Shown here piece after piece: positions 45,054-55,192 of a stretch of DNA of 64,000 bases. The notes under the pieces are model-generated. The model saw only the letters and a list, made by a program, of their open reading frames with translations, did no database searches and was not told where the DNA came from. The stretch comes from Actinernus sp. WN-2022 (Eukaryota > Cnidaria > Anthozoa > Actiniaria > Actinernidae). The translations under genes and the position numbers were made by a program. The stretch is taken from the NCBI GenBank assembly GCA_030867875.1, contig JAOWCC010000286.1, positions 2,480,001 to 2,544,000 on the forward strand. Direction: 5' to 3'. Each line of letters opens with the position of its first letter. The first letter of the stretch is position 1.

Positions 45054-45085
45054 GGGACATAGTTTTAGCGGTAAAACTATGTCCC
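45054..45085. repeat. Perfect 14-bp-stem hairpin after the RT stop
   Basis: GGGACATAGTTTTA and TAAAACTATGTCCC pair fully around GCGG. It lies between the RT stop (45098) and the 3' pseudo-LTR and is absent from the 5' pseudo-LTR. Confidence 0.85.
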
Positions 45086-45097
45086 AAAAAACTTTGC

Positions 45098-46821
45098 TTA
45101 CTTACATAAGTTAGCTAAGGTAACTGTAGACTTATAACGTACAGTGCATTTCAAAACCGGCAGTATCTGGGTAATAACATTCTTGATACTGGCGTGACTG
45201 CAGTTAAAGGTTGTCTTGAAGACAAGAGCCTTACTCAACTTTGCCGTGTGCTTTGTGGCATTAAGCCATTTCTTCCGATCACAGTATCGAATCTCACGAA
45301 ACAGTGGAAGAAGAAATCGGAATGGATACCCTCTGAGTCTTAGGCGCTTCCAGAACTTTTCTCTAGTCTCTGAAAAAGACATATACGTAGAACTGTTCCG
45401 AGCATACCTAATGAGCTCGCCCTTAATAAAGGCTTTCTTATTGCTCATAGGGTGGAATGACTCGAAAGGAATGTACAGGTATTTGTTGAGAGGCTTTTGA
45501 AATGTAGAAAACTGCAGAACATTGACCGTGTAATCTCGATATAGAAATAATCGAGAAATGAAATGCTACTCTCGCTAATAGAATAGGTGAGCTTGATCCG
45601 ATCGCTTTTTGTGTTAAGAGTATCCAGAAATTGCAGAAGAATATTTTTGTGGCCCTTCCAGATAACAAAAATGTCATCTATAAACCGCTTGTAAAGCGTG
45701 AGATAATCGGAATATTGACATACAATATCCTTCTCGTGATAGTACATGAACGCGTTAGCAGCTGTAACCGCGAACGGGGTCCCCATGGCAATACCGAACT
45801 CTTGATGAAAGATTTCCGGGCTAAATTCTGAGCGAAGAAAATTATTCTCGAACACAAGTCTCGCGAGCTGAATCAAAAGTGGCGTAGCGGGTGCTCTGGC
45901 CTCTCGTAGCAGTAAATCGAGGGCAATAAGAGCCTTCTTAGTGTCGATGTTAGGGTGCAAAGACACTACGTCTGCCGTTACAAGAAAATAATCCGTATCG
46001 GGCAGATGAGTGCTTTCTAACAATTGAATAAGCTCACAAGAGTCCCTAAGCACTGTAGGCATACGTATAATGGGCTTAATAAGCTCGTCAACAAAAATAC
46101 TGATAGGCCTAGTAAGATACGAGTGCGATGCGGCAATAGGCCTTCCCACCATAGGTATCTTATGTATCTTAGGGATGATATAGAATTTAGCCGGAGTTAC
46201 AAAGTGATCGTAACTGCGTAGGAATCTAGCTACATTAGGAACAATGAACTGGCTATAAGTGGCCATGAGATGTTCTCGACGATTAATTACATAATCACGA
46301 GAGACAGACTAGTCCTCCAGCGTGACCTTGGAATATGATAATACATCGTTCAAGTGCCTTAGTGTCTCGTCACGCACCCAGTCTGTTGACATGAGTGTTG
46401 GACCCAAGTTCTTGTCGGCAGGCAGAACTCTAACCTCGGGGTTAGCTTTAAGTTCCTTAAGCTCAGCTCTCTCCTGTGCAGTTAGATTGTTCTTCCAATG
46501 TGGCTTGTTATCAACAATGTTCCTTCGCAGTTTTTGGCACATATCAAAGAGTGCGTCTTCAAGATCTGGGTTCTGTCGCGGTGGATTCCAACCCGTAGGG
46601 ACATACAGTCTGGGGTTGAAATTAGGATCCTCCGGCTTATTAGCAAAAATATCTTGAAGGCGAACTCTTCGACAGAAGTCTTGAATTTGTAAATCAAACT
46701 GAGCTTCAGTGGGCGGTTTAAGTGAAGGCCTGAATTTGAGACCCATGCCTAAAACCCTGGATTGCCGCTCAGAGAGTTCTACATGTGAGAAGTTATGGAT
46801 TTCCGAATTCCGTGTAAGCAA
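45098..46821 (-). pseudogene. Penelope-type reverse transcriptase
   Basis: Segments in order: SERQSRVLGMGLKFRPS (N-terminal Penelope motif, about 46760), ELKANPEVRVLPADKNLGPT (about 46440), FYIIPKIHKIPMVGRPIAAS (about 46190-46130), VTADVVSLHPNIDTKKAL (about 45990-45930), GIAMGTPFAVTAANAF (about 45795), YKRFIDDIFVIWKG with the catalytic Asp pair (about 45695-45650), and after a frameshift near 45510 KAFIKGELIRYARNSS and FWKRLRLRGYPF. An in-frame TAG is at 46309-46311. It would copy RNA into DNA at the target site. It ends at 45098 without a GIY-YIG domain. The product would need the first protein or a host nick. Confidence 0.85.
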
Positions 46822-46950
46822 GTCGTAAAGTGGTCGTCTTGCCGATTTAAAGAGTCATTTCTCTCGAGAGGAACGACAGTCTATTTTTCGGGGGCGGAAC
46901 CTTTGCCTCGGGCGTTTTTTGACGTAGAACGCGGCCGGTCAACCCGTCTT

Positions 46951-47872
46951 TTAGAAGAATTGGACCTTCGTGTTTTCGATCCATTCTTGTTTAGGCGTGG
47001 TTGGCGTTGTCTGGGACGGCTCCGGCGATCCACCACATTTGTTTCGACGTTTGTTTTCGGGATCCATATTATTATTAACCACTAGCGAGACTTTTCTCTG
47101 GCGATTAGCGGGACCAGACGTGTCTTTAGAGCGATGGATCTCCTGACGAATAATTTCCCGGATAGTATCTTCAGAGGGGATAAAGATCTCGTTAGCGTCC
47201 ATATTTTCTCTGCTTCTGTTTTCTTTGTTGTTAATCTCCGCTTGAAGAGCTTTCGAGGCTCGCAGGGTAGCGCAGTCTGAAGTGAAACGTGTCACAAAAG
47301 CCATCGCTGCCAAGACGAGACCATTAGCTTGGGCGAGAGGAATATTGTTCTCCAGCAGAGATACCTTCCAACGCGCAATAGTGCCGTCAATATCAGCTTC
47401 TCTCTGCTGTATATCGCTTCGGCGTGTCAAGCTCTAAGGAGCGGAGCTTTTGTGTGGCAGCCTCCAGCAGCTTTTGTTCAGCCTCGCGAATAATGTCGTC
47501 GAACTGAGTCTGTAGGGCTTCCCCGTTTGGGCCTTTAGCTTTGACGCTTTTTATTCGAAAGCCTGAGGGGATTGTGCCTTTAGCTGCGTGTTCTTCCAAT
47601 GTCTAAATTCTCGCTAAGAGACCCGAGTGGGATTTCTCTGCGTCAACACGCTGGCGAAGTTTCTTACGAAGAATAGCTTCGATCGTGGAGTCCAGTATTG
47701 GGGGGCTGTCTGGTAGTGGCTCTGGATTTTCGTCTGTTCGGCGACTCGAAGTTTGTTGTTCTCGTGCCTCCGATTGACGCTCAAGATAAACCTGTCTGGT
47801 GTTTTCTCTTGTGAACTGGCAATTGTTGCTCTGTTCCTTCGCCCCAGCTCTGCTACTTATGTCGTTCGCCAT
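46951..47872 (-). pseudogene. Penelope element upstream protein (unrecognised)
   Basis: Start ATG at 47872 (MANDISSRAGAKEQSNN). The frame is stopped by TAG at 47603-47605 (after GLLARI), continues as TLEEHAAKG, then shifts frame near 47400 and ends at 46951. It is rich in charged residues with a helical middle (QTQFDDIIREAEQKLLEAA) and a conserved-looking SEDTIREIIRQEIHR block. No zinc finger or nuclease motif is recognised. It sits directly upstream of the RT, in the same orientation, within the pseudo-LTRs, so it is part of the element; its role is unknown (perhaps nucleic-acid binding). Confidence 0.55.
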
Positions 47873-47884
47873 GTGGCTTCTGCT

Positions 47885-48165
47885 AGTATTGCTATAGAAC
47901 AATAAAAAAAAAAATAGACTAGTGAGCAGCACGTCTGCGAACTTTGAGTTGTAAAACGTATTTATTTCCTACGCGTTTCGTCTGACTACTGCAGACTTCA
48001 TCAGGGAGTTTTACAATACAACGTTTGTTGCCTGTATATATACCGAACGTGACCATTACATTTCGTAAAATTCCCGCACGTCCGTGAACGGATGTGCGTC
48101 CGGGAAACAGTCGAATTTTATTACGAGGTGTAACATATAATCTGCGTGATAATCTTATTTATGTT
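47885..48165 (-). repeat. 5' pseudo-LTR of the Penelope-like element
   Basis: Upstream copy relative to the RT gene. Beyond 48165 the similarity with the 3' copy ends. Confidence 0.85.
47949..48016 (-). ncRNA. Type I hammerhead ribozyme, copy in the 5' pseudo-LTR
   Basis: Same 68-nt organisation as the other copy, with core, stem I, II and III sequences identical. It would cut the transcript near the element's 5' end. Confidence 0.85.
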
Positions 48166-48589
48166 TATGTACATAAAGGCTTATAGCTCAACAATTGGTT
48201 GCACCATCACATTTCAACATTTACTAGTACATGTACCTGTATGTTCTGAAACACAAGCTTCATTACAAGCTAATACTTATTATTTTGCATAATAATTTGT
48301 TATGATGTCATCATTTCAGGACATATTCTACTCATAACAACGTGATGTTTAAGGTAACCCTTTTTTTGCCTGTTTACCGGGCTACCTGTTACGCTCAGTT
48401 GTGTCAGGTTACATTGTGCCTGCATTTTCGGCAATTTACCATCTTCAAGCATGGGTTGATATTTTCAGGATAAATTCTAAAAAGACTTGATAGCATGTAA
48501 CTACTGTACTTACTGCATGTACCTATCAGTTCCTACATGCAATGTTGCTATTAAGCTGTTCCTTAGCCAATGATAGTTCATTATGAGTA
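48166..48589. other. Stretch without a recognised gene
   Basis: Sequence between the Penelope-like element and the BEL/Pao relic. Nothing recognisable. Confidence 0.4.
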
Positions 48590-49330
48590 ACACAATTGTG
48601 TCTCAAGCTCCGGTACGTTAGAATTCCACTTATGTAACGTAAACTTCGCGCCCTCGAAGATATCCACAGCCTCTTGCTTTAACTGTTTAGCCTTGTCGAT
48701 AGGCGCTCCCCAAATCAGATCATCAATATACGAGCTCCTGCGTATATCCGTCACACTCTCGGGATACGTTGCTTGCAAACAATCAAGATGTTGTAAAACT
48801 CCGTAAAGTAAAAATGGCGAATATGCCAGACCAAACAACACTCTAGTAAATCGTAGCACTTTCACTTCCTTTGACGCTTTACCCTTAATCCAGTGAAATC
48901 GTAGCGCATCTCACGACCCCTTATTTGCAGAAATGCCTTGCGCAAGTCGCCCACGATAGCCACAGGATGCATACGTTGTCGAATTATCACGCTACATAAC
49001 TGATTGTTAAGCGGAGGGCCAGCATGCAGACACTCATTGAAAGACGGCACTCCGTCCCACGCACTGAGTCGACCCCGCGGTTTCACGTATTACAGTGCGA
49101 TGTGGGAGATACAATTCTCTACTTCTGCAGGCGCTCTTTCCACAACACTGTCCTCCAGTTCCTCACGAATCACATTGTCATACTCCTCCAGCCTGTCAGT
49201 TTTCTTTAATTTCTGTAAAAGAGAGTTCAATCTGCGTACACTACCATTGTAATTATCAGGTAAATCTCGACAGTTGCCTTTCCAAGGGATACCGGTTTTA
49301 TACCATCCTTCAGGCGATCTCGTTAATTCC
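48590..49330 (-). pseudogene. BEL/Pao reverse transcriptase relic
   Basis: Order on the minus strand: SPEGWYKTGIPWKGNCRDLP (about 49310-49250), RRLNSLLQKLKKTDRLEEYD, the core KPRGRLSAWDGVPSFNECLH, LCSVIIRQRMHPVAIVGDLR and KAFLQIRGREMR (49086-48890), then VLRFTRVLFGLAYSPFLLYG (48862-48800), SSYIDDLIWG holding the Asp pair (about 48735) and FTLHKWNSNVPELE (about 48640). A stop (TAA, about 49091) and a frame step near 48865 break it. Protease, RNase H and integrase are missing, as are LTRs. Confidence 0.75.
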
Positions 49331-49339
49331 TACAACAAT

Positions 49340-49654
49340 GCGAAAGGCGAAATTGGACCTACTAAGAATTCGACCAAGTCATGTTTATCGCCGCCAGTGA
49401 CCTCCGAGACTTTCGAGCTCAAGTCATTTGTGGCAATTGCAATAATAATAACGTCAGTAGGGCAGTCATGGGCATTTTTTTTTGTGGTGTAGTTGTGGGA
49501 CTGTTTCGCCCCGACGCCTAAGGCTAAGTTTTGATGAAAAACTTGAATCATATTTGCGTTGCAAATCCCTCTTGAAGCGTTTAACAAAAGAACGACCAAT
49601 TATTAGCACCCTGGGTAGATCTGAATACATTGAGTGGAGCCGTTGATGCCTCAA
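49340..49654 (-). pseudogene. SGNH-hydrolase-like fragment
   Basis: LPRVLIIGRSFVKRFKRDLQ (about 49615) followed by GETVPQL and, after a frame step, CPTDVIIIAIATNDLSSKVS (about 49465-49410). The IGxSF block and the xTNDL block correspond to block I and a later block of SGNH/GDSL hydrolases. Similar domains occur in some DIRS/Ngaro-type and other retroelements and as loose multi-copy fragments in corals (recollection). It directly abuts the BEL/Pao relic, but whether they were one element is unknown. Confidence 0.45.
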
Positions 49655-52594
49655 GGAAGTCCCAAATATTCACGTACAAAAGCATTAAGAAAGGGTAGAC
49701 GGTCGTAAAATATACTAACCAATCGCTAATACATCGACGTAATGCAAAAAGTGATAATTTTGAAGATGATAGCACTGTACCTACCCGTTGAAAAGACAGT
49801 GCTTTACCACCTGTAGATTACAGAATTCAACTGAGGGCACGACTGAGAGCACATGGTCGCGGCGTGCTGGTAATTGCCTAGAGGGGTTGACACTACCCCT
49901 ATTGATACATCTGCCACACGTGTTGAGCAGTTAAAATGATATTTTAATCGAGGGGCAGCATAAAAGTTTAGTGCCAGGTAAATAATGTCTATATTCCTAA
50001 ATTATGTAAAAGACTAAGAGTGGTATCCTGTCTGTTTTCATGATGGCTGTATTTAAGCACACAAAACGGTCATACATATAGTCACCTCGGGGTAGAGACA
50101 CATAGCCAGGACACATACGAACAGATATTCACATTGAAAATCTGAAAGTCAAAAAAGGTGATGCTTATACGTGATAAAACAGGTAAGTGATTTTTAATGT
50201 AACAAAAATAGCTCAAAGTTGGGGGTGCGGCTTATACGTGACTGGTTTCAAAAAGAAATTTTACAAAAAAGCTAATTATTTTATAGCAATCAAACAGGCA
50301 GAGTAGGCAAATGCCTTTTCTAAATTTTCAGTCAGTCTGGCAATGGCTCTGTTTAAAAAATATTAATTTACATAAGGGCGGGCCACAACATTTTGGGTGA
50401 GTAGAGTCATCATTTTTTGTGCCGAGTATTAGGAGAAGGCCACATTGTTTTGGACCAAAATTTCTCATAGCAGCCCTCCGTCCTCCCCCCTGCTAAATAA
50501 TGACTGCTCCCTTACATGCAACTCATATAAATGACTGCTCGTTCATTTCTTCAAGGAGCCATTTGATATATTTAGTTTTGTAGCACCTGCCATTAAACTC
50601 GTGGAAGTTATTATTTTAATATTAAAACTATCCAGAGGTGGAACTAGGGGCTAGGGGTGGGTTGGAAACCCCACTCCACTCCTGGAGATCACTTTAAATA
50701 ACATTTCAGAGTATCTAGATTGTTTTTTTCTTTTGCAACCCCAATATGACTTGCTCACTCCCCCGTTCACTAAATGAAATGCTGTATCTGTCACTGATAT
50801 CTTTCATACTACATCAGTGTAATCATATAATCAAATATAATCCAGAAAGGCCATAAAGCAGATTTCATATCAATGAGTAATATCATGTTTTTGTAGGTTA
50901 ACACGTGTACCTGACTATGACCATGCAGTACATTAATTACAAACAACATGCAACTTTCAAAAAATGTACTTGTATCTGGTACATACATGTAATTATAAAT
51001 AATTAGCAAATGATCTTCACTTCGGGTATTTACAAGCAAGTGAACACATTCAAGTCATTAGTAGAGTACAAAAGCTTAATTACTGCCTTTCAATGTCTGA
51101 ATCTTCCATCCAGAAGATTTCTAACCGTTAGAAGATTTGCTCCTAAGTACATACATTATTATCTTTGTAGTTCTGAATTGTTGTTTGTCCAACACCTCTT
51201 TTTGAAAGGAATATTGAAGATTTATTGATTATCAATGTTGGGTACGCAGTTGTATATTTCTAACATGCACAATGTACATTTTAAGTCTCGTATCGGAGAA
51301 ACAAAAAGTGAGAAATAAATGGTGAAATGTGTGGCAACAAAATCGCAAAACAAAGTTATATATCTCATCCAATCAGTATATAAGCTTGTGATATTTTTCG
51401 GAGTGGTTTATGCTCGAGCTCTTTCGATTTAATTTGAACATCGCCCAGAATCAGTGGACATATTCAGCCCTGAATCTCATTAGAGGCCGGAAAATCATTG
51501 AACCATTGCTGGTTAATGAGGCAGCGGGAGATTCAAATACAGAGAAAACGGCGAAAACCTCTTCACCAGCATACCTTTGAAGCGCTCTCATATTATGGTT
51601 TTTGGACAGAAAAATGGCTTACACGCGGTTTATTATAACTAAGCGCCACACAAAACAGTTGGGCTATTTACTTTTGTTGTATCTTTCAAAAACCCCTGTA
51701 CCTTAGCCTTCTGAATCTTGGCGAGTTTTGAGCGAATTTTGTATGGAAAGTTGCTCAGGACAATATTCATGGTCGATTTACAACTAGAAATATAAGACAC
51801 AGAAATGGCTTACACGCGGCTTCTTGTAGCCCTAAAAAATAACTTTAAAATGAGACCTCAAGCTCTCCAAATAATCTACATGTATATATATATACTAGAG
51901 TGATTTCACAAAACCTGTGAAACAATGAATGCTTAATAGTTAACATCTGTTAAATAGTCAAATAGAAACAGAAGAAAAAACAGAATTAGGATTTAGTAGT
52001 TGCTAATATCTATTTCACTGGTTTTGTAAATTCACTCCAATTTGATATCATACGTGCCCATCTACTAACTAATAACTGTAAGCGCCCATCTTCGAAAAGT
52101 AATGGTAATAACGTTTAAGTAATAATTCGTGTAAGAATTACGGCAGTGAACGGCATTAAGGTGGTGCAAGGTGTTAATTTTGTATTGTGAAAATTCTTGA
52201 TCTCACCGGTTGAAACATGAAAATTACCCTAAAGTTAAAGAAGACATCTAAGTTCCAAATATCATGCCTGTTTCTTAGCTATTGTTTTTGGCTGTTCTTA
52301 TTGGGTTAAACAGAATTTGCTCATAAAAATGGAATAAAACTAAGACTTCTTACTACTGTTATTTCAAAATATTCATAATTATCACTCAGTGCTTTTGTAG
52401 TCTAAAACACAGAAAAATCACATTATCTGAAAGTTGAATTGCCACAGCCCCTATTGTTTTGCCGTACTTCTTACGCGGATCATTACTTAACATGAATCCA
52501 CTCAAAACGTATTAATTTGCAAAAACCTATGAAACAGTTCAGTTTGTATGATACCTTGTTGTTGTTTTTTTACCACTGGCTAGAATATTTTCAA
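49655..52594. other. Long non-coding stretch
   Basis: No gene supported. A GCGGCTTATACGTG repeat motif lies near 50228 (and a variant near 50160). A TIR element is at 51896-52037. GGCTTACACGCGG occurs twice (about 51617 and 51807). Confidence 0.5.
51896..52037. mobile_element. MITE with GAGTGATTTCACAAAACC ends
   Basis: The left end GAGTGATTTCACAAAACC pairs imperfectly with GGTTTTGTAAATTCACTC at the right. About 140 bp, non-coding interior. Confidence 0.65.
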
Positions 52595-53163
52595 TCACTT
52601 TCGGATTTTACTACCCTTCTTTCTTCTCTTGCCTCTTAGGGACTTTCTATTTATCTCTAAGGAGGTCCGGGATGGTCTGATGGGTGACAGGGGAGGGGAT
52701 ACTGGAGACCGGCTTCTTGATCTTCCCCCCTGAACTGGTGTGCTCATTTGGAAGTCATCACTCTCAAAACTTCTGAAACGGTTTCTTGATCCCTGCATCT
52801 CTTCTCCTCTTTCAGCATTTCTCTGTCTGCTCAGCTCTTCTTCTCTATCTGTATTTCTTTGTCTGTGCTCTTCTTGATCCTGCTCTTCCCCTCGTGGCTC
52901 ACTCAGTGCCCAGCCAATAAGCTTCCTGGGCCTGTCTCGATTGGACTGGGCACCAGGCACCCTTGCTTGCCGAGGATGGTCAACACTCTGGCTTTGTAAA
53001 ACTTTCAGTTGTAGTCGCCTCATCAGGCCACTTGCCCTGTCAGATCTCCACTTTGGAGGCCTGACAACCCATCTACCACCATTATCATCTATGCCATCTT
53101 CTTCATCTGACACATAATCATATGACAGTTCATCGATCGACCTTCTATCCTCACCAGTTGCTG
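52595..53163 (-). CDS. Terminal exon of an unrecognised Arg/Ser-rich protein
   Basis: Acceptor gttacttttacag before 53163, then an open frame to the stop at 52595. Segments: SID-ELSYDYVSDEEDG, GRWVVRPPKWRSDRASGLMR, a long Glu/Arg/Gln repeat (EEHRQRN, EEELSRQRN), SRSRSPVSPPLSPIRPSR and a basic end RGKRRKKGSKIRK. A 'VVRPPKWRS' block followed by basic residues occurs in multi-copy anthozoan proteins I recall as TE-associated. The charged, low-complexity C-terminus suggests a nuclear, nucleic-acid-binding protein. Upstream exons are not identified. Confidence 0.5.
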
Positions 53164-53311
53164 CTGTAAAAGTAACATACTTACATATCAATGACCTAAG
53201 GACACAACAGAGATAACAGTGCTGCAAGCCTTATGCATATTTTAATGTTAAAGTGGCTATAACCTTTTTTCCTTTTTTCATAGCTTATTTTATGAACCTC
53301 CGAAAAGTTTT

Positions 53312-53715
53312 GAATACTTCTGTGAAGAAAGGTTTTGGTTTACATTGAATACTTTAAGTTATACGCTTGTTTGAAATTGTGTAAATGTGACCTTTCCTGA
53401 CCCATGACCACGTAAGTAAAAGCCTGGGTCGATTCCTATATAGATGTCAACTTGATATCATATAATTAATTCGGCTTTGCAATCATATGAAGAAATACTT
53501 AACATGTTGACTAAAATTACTTTTTTCTTTACTAACATTTTTATTTTATATTCATTAATGTTGTTGTGATAGAAAGGCACCATGGAGAATAATGCATTAA
53601 TGAGATGACGTCTATACAGGTATTGACCCAAGCTTTTACCTATGCAGTCACGGGTCAGCAAAGGTCACACAAGTTCTGTATTCACTGTAAACCAAACCTT
53701 TCTTCACAAAAGTAC
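53312..53715. mobile_element. Foldback element, about 400 bp
   Basis: The left arm (53312-53448) and right arm (53604-53715) are inverted copies. Shared blocks are TGTGAAGAAAGG, TGGTTTACA, GTGACCTTTCCTGACCC (in variants), GTAAAAGCCTGGGTC and TATAGATGTCA. The right arm starts exactly where the neighbouring LINE similarity ends. Confidence 0.75.
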
Positions 53716-54728
53716 AATACCGCTTCTTTCATATTCATTGGCATCACACCAGATGCAAGCGATACATTTACAATTTTGGTAATAATAGGAAGGAGAACAT
53801 TCAAACAGTTCTTTAAGATACTCCCAGGTAGAGGATCGAGGCTGCACGACTTACAAACAGAAGTTTCCTCCTCTTTGTTTTTTCTACCTTATCTCATCTG
53901 AGTACCGGACGAAGAGTGACAACACGTTTGATTAGAGGTGCATGTGGTTCCAATAGAGAAGACAATACCTTGATATACTGATCCACCAGTCATGGAATCA
54001 TCATGGATCATCAAGGAAGAGTTCAATATATCTTGGCAGAACATTGATTTGTCAATAGTTCGTATTTTTCGGTAACTTATCTCCTTTCTTTCAAATAAGG
54101 TTTTTTGAGAGACAGCAGGCAGCGAACAGCAAAATGGTCAGATATGACGCGATCAGCTACAGTGAAGTTACTAGCAATGTTCTCATCTGCCCTTATTATC
54201 ACAAGGTCTAATGTGTGGCCGTTTCTATGGGTAGGAACACTGATGTGTTGTTTCAGATTAAAGGCCTCGAGTAGACTTGTAAATGGTAATGCAGCTGGAT
54301 CGTTGTCAATATTAACATGGAAATTAAAGTCCCAGCAATAAGTAGGGGAGCAGAAGCAGTCACAATCCGTTCCAGAAAGCCCGCAAATTCATCAAAGAAT
54401 AAACCCAGACGAATTTCTTATTTTGTGATGGAGGTGTCCGATAAACAATCACCAACCTCACATTCGCTGACGAGTACCTCATTAGCATATCACTAAACTC
54501 ATATGATCTGAAGGTGGTATCAGCCATAGACAGTTTTTTTTTTAACTTAAAGCATCTCTTGTGCAGTAAGGCCACTCCGCCTCCTCTAGATTCCCTAGGC
54601 ACGTGTAGTAAATTATAACCAGTAAGGCATAATTCACTGATTATCTGTATTAGCTGTTGTTTGCCCCATGAAACATTCTGTGTTCTGAAAAGCTTCAGTC
54701 TCTTTGAAAAGAGCTTTCCCTTCTCCAA
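53716..54728 (-). mobile_element. CR1-like LINE fragment, endonuclease to RT start
   Basis: Minus-strand segments: LHVPRESRGGGVALLHKRCF, TFRSYEFSDMLMRYSSANVR and LVIVYRTPPSQNKK (54620-54430). In other frames LLIAGDFNFHVNIDNDPAA and ISDHFAVRC-type residues of the endonuclease follow (54350-54080). RT-start residues CSLDPLPGSILKNCLNVLLP and KIVNVSLASGVMPM come next (about 53850-53750). Several frame changes. It is cut off at the foldback element. Confidence 0.7.
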
Positions 54729-55192
54729 CCTTTGAAAGACATCCTACCAGAAAAGAAATGGATGACATACACACAAGTAAAAAGTGGAGGAAATTGCATA
54801 ATTTATGGACACTGATATTTTGAAATTTAATCAACAAACAAACAAAATGTTAAAGTAGCTAAGGAGCATCATCATCATTTATTACGAAAAACCACCAATT
54901 ACAAACATGTATAAAAAGGCGGTACGCTACGCTACACTACATACCAGTACACAAATTCACATAATTAGAAATATAATTAAATAGATGCCATATGATAACA
55001 AAAAAAAACTAGCGGTGGAGAAAAACAGTCTAAATAGAAGCTGAAAGCTTATTATATTTAGACTGTCTCTTTGTATCTTTAAATTTACTTTTTGTGTTTA
55101 TAGTACAATAAGTACAATAAGAAGTATTATGGAGAAAGGAATAAGAAGGAAGAAGTATGGAATTATAAGTGGAGGAGATTCAAACAAGATGA

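Larger units (their letters stand above)
44805..48165 (-). mobile_element. Penelope-like retroelement with two pseudo-LTRs
   Basis: Direct repeats of about 250-275 bp (44805-45052 and 47885-48165) flank two minus-strand coding regions. The downstream one is a Penelope-type RT; the upstream one is a poorly conserved first protein. Each repeat has a hammerhead ribozyme on the coding strand. Element length is about 3.4 kb. Stops and frameshifts in both genes mean this copy is inactive. No GIY-YIG endonuclease motif was found before or after the RT. Confidence 0.85.

Noticed and set aside
54105..54341. Plus-strand 78-codon frame
   Set aside because: It is the antisense of the LINE endonuclease (GDFNFHVNI on the minus strand).
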